NCBI GenBank assembly: GCA_900759335.1
Contig: CAAEUX010000056.1
Span: 1 to 46,076 of the forward strand
Length of the DNA stretch: 46,076 nt
Origin: an uncultured Collinsella sp.
Lineage (GTDB): Bacteria > Actinomycetota > Coriobacteriia > Coriobacteriales > Coriobacteriaceae
Direction of reading: 5' to 3'
Positions within the stretch are counted from its first letter, which is position 1, and each line of letters starts with the position of its first letter. Below the pieces are notes generated by a model, which saw nothing but the letters and a program-made list of their open reading frames with translations, made no database searches and was not told where the DNA came from. This document shows, in pieces, positions 22,533 through 31,710 of the stretch. Position numbers and translations under genes: made by a program.

Positions 22533-24008
22533 CTACAGCGCCATCGTGCGGGCGCGGTCGATGCGCGCCAGGCAGTCGTCGCGGCCGACGAGCGCCATGG
22601 TCTCGCCCAGTGGAGGGCTCACCATGTTGCCGCAGACGGCGACGCGCACGGCCTGGAACACCACGCGCTTCTTAAGGTCCATCTGCTCGGGCAGCGGCTC
22701 AAGCGCGGCGTCGATGTTCGCGGCGGTCCACTCGGTGACACCCTCGAGCGCGGCCTTGGCGGCGTCCAGGATGGCACCCATGCCTTCCTTGGCTAGGCCC
22801 TTGTTAACGGACTTCTCGTCATACTCGAGCGTCTCGGCCGTGGCAAAGATGGGAGCGGCGACGGTCACGGCGTCGGTCGGCATCTTAGTGCGCGGCTTGA
22901 CGATAGCGGCAAGCGCGTCGATCCAGTCCTCGCCGTACTCGACGTTGCCCTCGATAAGACCCGCCTCGTGCAGCTCGGGGACCATGATCTCGTCGGCAAA
23001 CTGAGCATCGGACATACCGTTGATGTACTCAGCGTTGACCCAGTCGAGCTTCTTAGGATCGAAGGTCGCTGGGTTCTTGGAGATGCGATCGAGCGAGAAC
23101 TTGCTGGCCAGAACATCGCGCGGGATGATCGTGGTCTCGCCGTCGAGCGACCAGCCGAGCAGCGCCAGATAGTTGACAAAGGCGTCGGACAGGTAGCCGG
23201 CGTCGCGGTACTCCTCCACCGAGGTGGCGCCGTGGCGCTTGGAGAGCTTTTTGCCGTCGGCGCCCAGGATCATGGAGATGTGAGCGAACGTGGGCACGGG
23301 AGCGCCGAGGGCCTCGTAGACCATGACCTGGCGCGGGGTGTTGGACAGATGGTCGTCGCCGCGGATGACGTGGGTGATCTTCATCATGGCGTCGTCGACG
23401 ACGGTCGCGAAGTTGTACGTGGGCGTGCCATCGGAGCGGAAGATGACAAAGTCGTCGAGCTCCTTGGCGTCGAAGGTCACCTCGCCGTGGACGGCGTCGT
23501 GGATGACAACGTCGCCGCGGTCCTCGGGCACCTTGATGCGCAGGACGTAGGACTCGCCGGCCTCGATGCGACGGCGGGCCTCCTCGGGATCAAGATCGCG
23601 GCAACGGCGCTGATAGCCCTGGAAGGGGTCCTTGCGCTCCTGCGCGGCCTTGCGGTCGGCGTCGAGCTGCTCCTTGGTGCAGAAGCAGGGATAGGCCTTG
23701 CCCTCGTCCCAAAGCTTCTGGGCGGCCTGCTTGTACAGGTCCAAGCGCTCGGTCTGGGCGTAGGGGCCAAAATCGCCGCCCACCTCGGGACCCTCGTCCC
23801 AGTCCAGGCCCAGCCAACGCATGGCGCGCAGGATGATCTGCGTGTTCTCGTCGGTGGAGCGGGTGGGGTCGGTGTCGTCGATGCGCAGGATGAACGTGCC
23901 GCCGTTAGCACGGGCGAAAGCCCAGTTATAGATAGCGGTGCGGGCGCCGCCAATGTGCAGCTTGCCCGTCGGTGAGGGCGCAAAGCGGACGCGAACGTCT
24001 GATGCCAT
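22533..24008 (-). CDS. gltX: Glutamyl-tRNA synthetase
   Basis: GltX charges tRNA with glutamate, a class I aminoacyl-tRNA synthetase. The 491-residue protein starts MASDVRVRFAPSPTGKLHIGG, with the HIGH-type motif at about 16-21, and has the KMSKS-type loop KLSKRHGA at about 254-261. The C-terminal helical anticodon-binding domain runs to the end. ATG 24008 is chosen because GAGGAG stands six bases upstream; the frame is open 13 codons further without a ribosome site. Length is close to the usual 470-500. It is transcribed away from metK; the intervening region holds a palindromic element (24094-24175). Whether it charges tRNA-Gln too cannot be seen from motifs. Confidence 0.96.
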   Translation of the reverse strand: MASDVRVRFAPSPTGKLHIGGARTAIYNWAFARANGGTFILRIDDTDPTRSTDENTQIILRAMRWLGLDWDEGPEVGGDFGPYAQTERLDLYKQAAQKLWDEGKAYPCFCTKEQLDADRKAAQERKDPFQGYQRRCRDLDPEEARRRIEAGESYVLRIKVPEDRGDVVIHDAVHGEVTFDAKELDDFVIFRSDGTPTYNFATVVDDAMMKITHVIRGDDHLSNTPRQVMVYEALGAPVPTFAHISMILGADGKKLSKRHGATSVEEYRDAGYLSDAFVNYLALLGWSLDGETTIIPRDVLASKFSLDRISKNPATFDPKKLDWVNAEYINGMSDAQFADEIMVPELHEAGLIEGNVEYGEDWIDALAAIVKPRTKMPTDAVTVAAPIFATAETLEYDEKSVNKGLAKEGMGAILDAAKAALEGVTEWTAANIDAALEPLPEQMDLKKRVVFQAVRVAVCGNMVSPPLGETMALVGRDDCLARIDRARTMAL

Positions 24009-24093
24009 GGATATCTCCTCGATTGCAGGATGGATGTCTAACCGCATCAGTATAAAGCATCAGAGCAACCTCCGCACAAAGGGCATCGACCCA

Positions 24094-24175
24094 CTCATTG
24101 GGGACAGGCTTAAATGACCAGTCGTTGGAGACGTTCTTAGTTTAAGGCTGGTCATTTATGTCTGTCCCCAATGAG
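24094..24175. repeat. Palindromic element (CTCATTGGGGACAG family)
   Basis: Arms 24094-24121 and 24148-24175 are reverse complements over 28 bases with three mismatches near the middle, ends CTCATTGGGGACAG and CTGTCCCCAATGAG. Beyond them GCAC and GTGCGG add outer pairing. It lies between the divergent genes gltX and metK and contains no recognisable promoter. Probably a dispersed repeat; only one copy is present in this window. Confidence 0.65.
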
Positions 24176-24212
24176 TAGGTGCGGAAAGGGTGTGAATGTT
24201 TGATTTACGCGC

Positions 24213-24261
24213 TATGATGTGCCCTTGTAGAGAGCCCGGCGGAATGGTAACGGTCGCCGGG
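24213..24261 (+). promoter_or_regulatory. metK -10 box and leader hairpin
   Basis: A -10-like TATAAT variant, TATGAT, is at 24213-24218; no good -35 was found. Downstream CCCGGCG (24235-24241) pairs perfectly with CGCCGGG (24255-24261), and TTTTT occurs at 24268 before the ribosome site. The leader of about 60 bases is too short for the known SAM-I riboswitch. Confidence 0.4.
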
Positions 24262-24283
24262 ACACGTTTTTGAAAGGACTATC

Positions 24284-25564
<1,281 letters not shown>

Positions 25565-25603
25565 GCTAACTCGAAAAGCTACAGCCAAATAACAACGCAC
25601 CAA

Positions 25604-25640
25604 AAGAAGTACCGGCCCCAACCGGTACTTCTTTTTTATT
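25604..25640 (+). terminator. Terminator of metK
   Basis: AAGAAGTACCGG (25604-25615) pairs perfectly with CCGGTACTTCTT (25622-25633), followed by TTTTATTT. It is a textbook intrinsic terminator 40 bases after the metK stop. Confidence 0.92.
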
Positions 25641-25731
25641 TAAACGGTGGTGAAGATGCTTCGATATGAGCCTACGCTGCGTCACCAGCTAATGAATTTT
25701 GAAGCACACGCGCCTCTACCATGTATCCTTA

Positions 25732-25852
25732 GTTCCGAGGGCTTTGGTATTTGGTCGATCGCGAGTTCCGCACGAGCCGGAGGCCACTTAATGTGGCCTC
25801 CGTGCGAGCAGGACTGTCCGAGCAGGCGACCAAATACCAAAGCCCTCGGAAC
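25732..25852. repeat. Long hairpin element with conserved core, copy B
   Basis: Arms 25732-25757 and 25827-25852 are perfect 26-base reverse complements enclosing a 69-base core nearly identical to that of copy A. The inner stem (GGAGGCCAC / GTGGCCTCC around TTAAT) differs from copy A at three positions on each side, always preserving pairing. The element ends 25 bases before the serine dehydratase start, so if transcribed it lies in that gene's leader. Confidence 0.85.
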
Positions 25853-25877
25853 GGCGGGACAGATTGAAGGAGCACCC

Positions 25878-27485
25878 ATGGCAGGCAAGCCGCAAACACT
25901 AGCTACGACCTCGGCATTCGAGATCTTGGGCCCCGTCATGGTCGGCCCCAGCTCATCGCACACCGCCGGCGCCCTGCGCTGCGCCCAAGTTGCCGCCAGC
26001 CTGCTGGAAGGCCGCATCACCAAAGTCACCTTTGGCCTGTGGAACTCCTTCGCCCACACCTACCGCGGCCACGGCACCGACCGTGCGCTCGTCGCGGGCA
26101 TCCTGGGCCTCGACACCGATGACGAGAACATCAAGCAGGCCTTCGACCTCGCTCGCGAGCAGGGCCTCGAATATCACTTTGACATCAAGGGCGACGACGC
26201 CTCCATCCACCCCAATACCGTCGATATCGACATGGTCGACGACACGGGCGCCACGGCTCAGGTCCGCGGCGAGAGCCTGGGCGGCGGCAAGATGCGCATC
26301 AGCCGCATTAACGGCGTCGGCGTCGACATCTCGGGCATGTATTCCACGCTCTTCGTGGCGCACAAGGACGTCCCCGGTGTACTCGCCGCGCTCACCAACC
26401 TGCTCGCCTACGCCCACGTAAACATCGCCTTCTGCCGCACCTACCGCACCGAAGTGGGCGGCCAGGCCTACTCCGTCTTTGAGACCGACGGCGCGCCCGA
26501 CGACACCGTCGTCCCCATGCTCCGCAAGCTTGACAATGTCGATTACGCGACCTTTATCGAGCTCCCCGGTTCTGCCTCGTCGCTCTCCCCCGGTGTTTCA
26601 GCAAAGGAAATCTTCGACGACGGCGAGCAGCTGCTCGATGCATGCGAGGAACTGGGGCTCAGCATCGGCGCCGTCATGGCCGTGCGCGAGGCGCGCCTGA
26701 CCGGTGAGGCCCACGCCGTCGCTGCCATGCGCCGCGTGCTCGACGTCATGCGCGAGGAGACCACGGCCCCCATCGCCAATCCGCAGCGATCGCTCGGTGG
26801 GCTTATCGGCGGCGAGGCCAAACTCGTCGATGCCACCGGACGCAACGATTTGAGCACAAGCCTGATGGGCGCCGTTCAGACCGACGCCGTGGCCCGCGCC
26901 ATGGGCGTGCTCGAGCGCTCCGCCACCATGGGCGTGATTGTCGCCGCCCCCACGGCAGGCTCCGCGGGTGTCGTGCCCGGCTGCGTGCTGGCGCTCGCCG
27001 ACCACCTCCAGCTCGACGACGAGCAGATCATGGACGCGCTCTACTGCGCAGCCGCCATCGGCCTCAACCTCACCACGAGCGCCTGCGTTGCCGGCGCCGA
27101 GGGCGGATGCCAGGCCGAGGTGGGAAGCGCCGCCGCCATGGCAGCCGCCGCGCTGGTGCAGATGCTCGGCGGTACGCCCGAGCAGGCGCTCGACGCCAGT
27201 TCCATCGCGCTGAGTAACCTGCTGGGCCTAGTCTGCGATCCCGTAGGCGGCCTCGTTGAGGTGCCCTGCCAAAACCGTAACGCCATCGGCGTGGCCGCGG
27301 CCTTTAGCTCGGCACAACTCGCCCTCGCAGGCATTAAGAGCTTAGTGCCGTTTGACCAGATGGCACATGTCATGCTCTCGGTGGGTCACGCGTTGCCGGC
27401 CACGCTGCGCGAGACGGCAAAGGGCGGCATCGCGCAGGCTCCGGCCGCACTTTCGGCCTGTGCAAAATGCGGGGTGTGCGGATAG
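25878..27485 (+). CDS. sdaA: L-serine dehydratase, iron-sulfur type, fused beta and alpha domains
   Basis: The enzyme deaminates L-serine to pyruvate and ammonia with an oxygen-sensitive [4Fe-4S] cluster. The 535-residue chain starts with a beta domain (FEILGPVMVGPSSSHTAGA at about 13-31), then an ACT-like segment (VPGVLAALTNLLAYAHVNI), then the alpha domain with AAPTAGSAGVVPGC, TSACVAGAEGGCQAEVGSA and GLVCDPVGGLVEVPC, which hold the cluster cysteines. In many Firmicutes beta and alpha are separate genes. The C-terminus ends in a Cys cluster, CAKCGVCG; in the related Legionella enzyme the C-terminal cysteine reaches into the active site. ATG 25878 has AAGGAG upstream; the longer frame from 25647 would translate the palindromic element and is rejected. 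Confidence 0.95.
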   Translation: MAGKPQTLATTSAFEILGPVMVGPSSSHTAGALRCAQVAASLLEGRITKVTFGLWNSFAHTYRGHGTDRALVAGILGLDTDDENIKQAFDLAREQGLEYHFDIKGDDASIHPNTVDIDMVDDTGATAQVRGESLGGGKMRISRINGVGVDISGMYSTLFVAHKDVPGVLAALTNLLAYAHVNIAFCRTYRTEVGGQAYSVFETDGAPDDTVVPMLRKLDNVDYATFIELPGSASSLSPGVSAKEIFDDGEQLLDACEELGLSIGAVMAVREARLTGEAHAVAAMRRVLDVMREETTAPIANPQRSLGGLIGGEAKLVDATGRNDLSTSLMGAVQTDAVARAMGVLERSATMGVIVAAPTAGSAGVVPGCVLALADHLQLDDEQIMDALYCAAAIGLNLTTSACVAGAEGGCQAEVGSAAAMAAAALVQMLGGTPEQALDASSIALSNLLGLVCDPVGGLVEVPCQNRNAIGVAAAFSSAQLALAGIKSLVPFDQMAHVMLSVGHALPATLRETAKGGIAQAPAALSACAKCGVCG

Positions 27486-27504
27486 CGGCAAAGAACAACT
27501 CAAA

Positions 27505-27530
27505 GGTGGGACAAATGTCCCACCTCTTTT
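27505..27530 (+). terminator. Terminator of sdaA
   Basis: GGTGGGACA (27505-27513) pairs perfectly with TGTCCCACC (27516-27524), followed by TCTTTT. It lies 20 bases after the stop codon. Confidence 0.85.
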
Positions 27531-27571
27531 GAATGCCACCGTTTCCGTACCACAAACAGCAGGGCAATCGC

Positions 27572-27577
27572 TATAAT
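27572..27577 (+). promoter_or_regulatory. -10 box before the L,D-transpeptidase gene
   Basis: A perfect TATAAT lies 58 bases upstream of the start codon, just after the sdaA terminator. No convincing -35 hexamer was found at 16-18 bases spacing. Confidence 0.45.
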
Positions 27578-27634
27578 GCAAGCCCAGTAAAAACACGATG
27601 AACCGCAAGGCGAAAATCGAAGGATATGCATACG

Positions 27635-29368
27635 ATGTCGCAAAACGATCGAACTCAACTGATTCCCGATCCGCAGCAGCCGAGCAGGCACACCGGCGGC
27701 GTTCAGTCGCCGCGTCCTATCGCGCCGAGCCACGGTCAGCAGCGTGGTGCGGCAAACGCTTCTCAACGCCCGAACCAACAGCGACAGCAGCGTCAACAAC
27801 GTCAGCAGCGCCAGGCAAACGGCAATGCGCCCAAGCAGCCCCCCACGCACGCTCGAGGCGATCGCGGCCCCGCGCGCAAGCCCGCCGAGAACAATAAGTC
27901 GGGCAAAAAGACAACGCTCTTTGTCGTCCTTGGTCTAATCGTCATTGTCTATATCGTAGGCGTCGTAGCGTTTTCGCAGGTAGCCTACCCCAACACCACC
28001 ATCGCCGGCGTCGACGTCTCGTTCTCCAACGCTTCGTCTGCCGCCACCAAGGTCAACTCGGCATGGAAGCACTATAAGCTCACCGTAACAGGAGATGACT
28101 TTAGCTGGACCTATCAGCCCGAGTCCGATGAACCCATCGTCGACGGTGAAGCTGCTGCAAAAGAAATCATCAACCACAACGAAGCCTTTATTTGGCCGGT
28201 CCGCCTTGTGGAATCCTTAAGCGGCAAGACCAAAACAACTGCTACCTCCAACAAAGTCGATCTTGATCAAGACGTCGACCTGTCCATGCTCTCCGATACC
28301 TTTGACCAAAAGAAGTTTGAGGAGGACCTGGGCGCCGCTATCGACGAGTTTAACGAGGGCCGTTCGGGCACGTTCGAGGCAAATAGTTCCTATGACGAGC
28401 AAGCGGGCAAGTTTACCGTCGAGAAGGCGCGCTCCAACGAAAAACTCAACCGCGAGCATGTCATTAAGTATGCCGAGCTCGAGCTTGCCTCGCTGGCCGA
28501 GACCGTAGATCTTTCCAAGCTCGGCAACGATGCCTATGAGCCGCTCAATGGAACGCTGACCGATGATCAGATTCAGGCCGCATGCGATGCCGCCAACAAC
28601 TTCCTGGGCGTCAACGTGACCCTCAAGCTCAACGGCGAGGATGCCGGCAAGGTTGATGGCAGCTCCGTGTTGCAGTGGATCAGCTTTGCCGATCCCGCCA
28701 ACCCCACGCTCGATACTTCGCAGATCAGTAGCTGGGCAGCCGAGCTCGCCAACGGCTTTAATACCGTGGGCTCCACTCGCTGGTGGACGCGCGCCGATGG
28801 CAAGCAGTGCGCCGTCGAAGGCGGCGACTTTGGTTGGTCCATCGACAGCAGCTCGCTCGCCAAGCAGGTCGAGGACGCCATTAACAACAAGCAGACCGGC
28901 GAGATCGAGATCAAGTACTCCCAGAAGGCCGACACCTTTACCGCAAAGGGAGAGCCCGACTGGAAGGCGTATATCGACGTCGACCTGTCCGAGCAGCACG
29001 CGCGCTATTATGACGAGAACGGTAATATCGTTTGGGAGGCCAACTTTATTTCCGGCAAACCGGGCGAAGACGCCACCCCCGAAGGCGTGTGGCAGATCAA
29101 CAGCAACGACGGCGGCAGTACCCTGATCGGAGCCAAGGACCCCGAGACCGGTAAGCCCAAATACGAAAGCCCGGTGAGCTACTGGATGCCGTTCGAGGGC
29201 AATATGATCGGCTTCCACGATGCCACCTGGCAAAACGACAAGAGCTTCGATAATGCCGAGTCGTACAAGTGGTGCGGCAGCCACGGTTGCATCAACCTGC
29301 GCCTGGCAGACGCCAAGGCACTTCACGACTGCATCAAAGTCGGCCTGTGCGTGGTTGTCCACTCGTAG
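27635..29368 (+). CDS. Membrane-anchored L,D-transpeptidase (YkuD domain)
   Basis: The 577-residue protein probably forms 3-3 cross-links in peptidoglycan or attaches ligands to it. A cytoplasmic N-terminus of about 90 residues is rich in Pro, Gln and Arg with a QQR repeat (QQRQQRQQRQQRQ). One membrane segment follows (about 92-116, LFVVLGLIVIVYIVGVVAF), giving an outside C-terminus. The extracellular part has a VanW/peptidoglycan-binding-like region starting NTTIAGVDVSF and a C-terminal YkuD domain with HDATW and the catalytic SHGCINLRLADA (Cys552). ATG 27635 is preferred over ATG 27626 because GAAGGA stands about ten bases before it, against one base for the other. Downstream genes encode an export system, separated by 132 bases. 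Confidence 0.9.
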   Translation: MSQNDRTQLIPDPQQPSRHTGGVQSPRPIAPSHGQQRGAANASQRPNQQRQQRQQRQQRQANGNAPKQPPTHARGDRGPARKPAENNKSGKKTTLFVVLGLIVIVYIVGVVAFSQVAYPNTTIAGVDVSFSNASSAATKVNSAWKHYKLTVTGDDFSWTYQPESDEPIVDGEAAAKEIINHNEAFIWPVRLVESLSGKTKTTATSNKVDLDQDVDLSMLSDTFDQKKFEEDLGAAIDEFNEGRSGTFEANSSYDEQAGKFTVEKARSNEKLNREHVIKYAELELASLAETVDLSKLGNDAYEPLNGTLTDDQIQAACDAANNFLGVNVTLKLNGEDAGKVDGSSVLQWISFADPANPTLDTSQISSWAAELANGFNTVGSTRWWTRADGKQCAVEGGDFGWSIDSSSLAKQVEDAINNKQTGEIEIKYSQKADTFTAKGEPDWKAYIDVDLSEQHARYYDENGNIVWEANFISGKPGEDATPEGVWQINSNDGGSTLIGAKDPETGKPKYESPVSYWMPFEGNMIGFHDATWQNDKSFDNAESYKWCGSHGCINLRLADAKALHDCIKVGLCVVVHS

Positions 29369-29436
29369 TGCAACGCACGCATTCCTACAACATGGAGCTG
29401 CTGCGACCAATCTAACAGTTCCGAAAGAAACCGTCC

Positions 29437-29466
29437 TATGCGCCCGCCCCAACCGGTGGGCGCATA
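29437..29466 (+). terminator. Hairpin between the L,D-transpeptidase and MacA-like genes
   Basis: TATGCGCCC (29437-29445) pairs perfectly with GGGCGCATA (29458-29466), followed by TAATTAT. It may end the upstream transcript; TATAAT at 29465-29470 overlaps its edge and could be a -10 box for the next operon. Confidence 0.45.
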
Positions 29467-29500
29467 TAATTATCGAGGTTCTTTCTATAAAGGAGACGCT

Positions 29501-30937
29501 ATGCCGAATGTCCCCACCATCACCCCGGGCCCGGATGATACCGAGCGCACGCCCGAAGATGCCACCGAAACGATTCCTCTGATTACAAACGCGCACACCG
29601 ACAAGCAGAGCGGACGCACGAACGATGCGGTCGAGATTTCCGATGAAGAGGCATATGCCAAGCTCAAGGCAAAACGTGCCGAACGTCGACGCAAAAAGCT
29701 CATCCGACGCGGCATTGCGGCCGGCGTCGTGGCCGCCATTGTGCTCATCGCCGTTGTCGCAACCCTGGTTATCAATGCGCAGCCACAGGGCGCTAGCGGG
29801 CCTATGACCGACATGGTGACCGAGGGCACGTTTACCACAACGGTCGAGGCGAAAGGCCAGCTCAAACCCATTTCGTCCTCAGTGGTCTCCCCTTCTGTCG
29901 ACGGCACGGTCGATTCTATCAACGTGCAGGCAGGCCAATCCGTCAACGAGGGCGACGTGCTTATGACCATTAAAAACGACGAGCTCGATCGCAACGTTGC
30001 CGAGGCGCAACGTGCAGTTGCAGCCGCTCAAGAAGACCTCGCTAACGCGAAGAAAGCCGCAGCTGCCGCGCAGGCCACCCCAACGACGGACGTCGATGGA
30101 GCTTCCGCAGCGGCTGGCGTCTCCGACGCGTCAGCGGACACGAACGCCGTATCGGCCGCGCAGCGCAGCCTCGCATCGGCCCAGGCAAACCTCGAACAGG
30201 CGAATGCCAAAGCCGCCAGCCGTACGGTCACGGCCCCGAGCTCGGGCAGCATCGTGGAGCTCAACGCCAAGGTGGGCGCCACGGTAACAGGCGGCATGAT
30301 CATGGGCGAAAGCGATACGAGCGGCGGCAAGCAGTGCATGCAGATCGCCGACCTATCTAAGATGAAGGTGACTGTGCAGGTGGGCGAAAAGGACATCGCC
30401 AAGATCGCCGTTGGGCAGAGCGCCAACGTCACGTATCCCGCGTTTCCCGATATCGTGAGCCAGGGCACCGTCACGGCTATCGCGTCGGTGGCAAACTCCG
30501 ACGCCGCCAACGGTGGCGGCGGCAGCGTAACCTTTAACGTCGACATCCTCATCGAGGCGCCCGACGCGCGCCTGAAGCCGGGCATGACGGCCGAGGTCTC
30601 GGTGGTGACCGAGCAGCTCGACGACGTGGTGATGGTGCCGACGATGGCGCTCATGACCGAAGACGTCGAACACTATTACGTCAACGTGGCAACCGATGAC
30701 GAGGGCAAACAGACCCGCCGCGTGAAAGTGACCGTCGTGACGCAAAACGACAACGAAGCCGTAGTCGGCAAGACACAGGTCAAGCGCGACGACCAGGGCA
30801 ACGAGATCAACCCTAACGTGCCGATTACCAAGCTGCGCGATGGCGACACCCTCGTCATGGACACCGGAGCGGACGCAACGGCTGACGGCGGCTACAGCGC
30901 GGAGTCGGGCAGCATGTCTGCCGATGAGGGCATGTAA
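29501..30937 (+). CDS. MacA/HlyD-type membrane fusion adaptor
   Basis: The 478-residue protein is the adaptor of an ABC export system. It has a charged cytoplasmic start ending RRRKKLIRR, one membrane helix (about 71-92), then a biotinyl-lipoyl-like half (TTTVEAKGQLKPISSSVVSP), an Ala-rich coiled-coil hairpin (about 165-250, QRAVAAAQEDLANAKKAAAA), the second lipoyl half (TVTAPSSGSIVELNAKVG) and a beta-barrel domain (MKVTVQVGEKDIAKIAVGQ). ATG 29501 follows AAAGGAG by seven bases; the frame opens further upstream at 29438 inside a hairpin and was rejected. Its stop overlaps the ATPase start (TAATG). In Gram-positive bacteria such systems export peptides, antibiotics or lipids; the substrate here is unknown. 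Confidence 0.9.
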   Translation: MPNVPTITPGPDDTERTPEDATETIPLITNAHTDKQSGRTNDAVEISDEEAYAKLKAKRAERRRKKLIRRGIAAGVVAAIVLIAVVATLVINAQPQGASGPMTDMVTEGTFTTTVEAKGQLKPISSSVVSPSVDGTVDSINVQAGQSVNEGDVLMTIKNDELDRNVAEAQRAVAAAQEDLANAKKAAAAAQATPTTDVDGASAAAGVSDASADTNAVSAAQRSLASAQANLEQANAKAASRTVTAPSSGSIVELNAKVGATVTGGMIMGESDTSGGKQCMQIADLSKMKVTVQVGEKDIAKIAVGQSANVTYPAFPDIVSQGTVTAIASVANSDAANGGGGSVTFNVDILIEAPDARLKPGMTAEVSVVTEQLDDVVMVPTMALMTEDVEHYYVNVATDDEGKQTRRVKVTVVTQNDNEAVVGKTQVKRDDQGNEINPNVPITKLRDGDTLVMDTGADATADGGYSAESGSMSADEGM

Positions 30938-31710
30938 TGCGTCCCGTAATCGACATCCGCAACGTGCATCGCATCTTTGAGAGCGAGGCGGGTTGCGCCC
31001 ACATCTTGCACAACGTGAGCCTTGCGGTGTTGAGCGGCGAATTCGTCGCTATCACTGGCCCCTCGGGCTCGGGCAAATCAACGCTCATGAACATCCTAGG
31101 CTGCCTGGATAAGCCGACGGCAGGCGACTATTACCTGCAAGGGGTCAACGTGGCCGAGCTCGATGATGACGAGCTCACCGAAGTTCGCGCCCTGAGCATT
31201 GGCTTTGTCTTTCAGAGCTTCAACCTGCTGCCGCGCCTGTCGGTTATCGAAAACGTCATGCTGCCGCTGGCCTACACCAATGTGCCCCGTAGCCAGCGCG
31301 AACTGCGCGCCGTGCACGCGCTGCAGGCTGTCACGCTGCCCGTTGACCACTGGGACCACCGCATATCCGAGCTCTCGGGCGGCCAGATGCAGCGTGTCGC
31401 CATCGCACGCGCCCTCGTTAATGACCCGCCCATCATCCTGGCCGATGAGCCAACGGGAAACCTGGACTCTGCCACTGGAGCGCTTGTAATGGAGACCTTC
31501 CATAGACTTCAGGAGCGCGGCAAAACCATCGTGCTCATCACACACGACCCCGGCATCGCCGCTGAGGCAGACCGTGCCGTGACCATCCGCGACGGTCGCA
31601 TTCACGACGGCGCGTATATTCCACATGCACCGCGGACCCTGCGCAGCGCCGTAGATAGCCTGCCCATGATTTCCGCCTCCGCCAACCCGCCGAAAGGAGT
31701 GGTGGCATGA
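30937..31710 (+). CDS. ABC transporter ATP-binding protein, MacB/LolD type
   Basis: The 257-residue ATPase drives the transporter formed with the next gene. Walker A is GPSGSGKST (41-49), the Q-loop lies in FVFQSFNLLPRLSVIENV, the signature is LSGGQ (146-150), Walker B is ILADEPTGNLDS with Asp170 and Glu171, and the switch histidine is in LITHD. FQSFNLL and the short cytoplasmic form are typical of the MacB/LolD/FtsE group. A 25-residue C-terminal extension (RTLRSAVDSLPMISASANPPKG) is not part of the fold. It overlaps the adaptor gene by one base and the permease gene by ATGA, so all three are translated as a unit. Confidence 0.94.
   Translation: MRPVIDIRNVHRIFESEAGCAHILHNVSLAVLSGEFVAITGPSGSGKSTLMNILGCLDKPTAGDYYLQGVNVAELDDDELTEVRALSIGFVFQSFNLLPRLSVIENVMLPLAYTNVPRSQRELRAVHALQAVTLPVDHWDHRISELSGGQMQRVAIARALVNDPPIILADEPTGNLDSATGALVMETFHRLQERGKTIVLITHDPGIAAEADRAVTIRDGRIHDGAYIPHAPRTLRSAVDSLPMISASANPPKGVVA

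Noticed and set aside
24185..24283. SAM riboswitch before metK
   Set aside because: The leader is only about 60 bases with a single simple hairpin. The SAM-I kink-turn and multi-stem junction are absent.
25647..25877. Longer N-terminus for the serine dehydratase
   Set aside because: It would translate the palindromic element, and the AAGGAG before ATG 25878 marks the real start.
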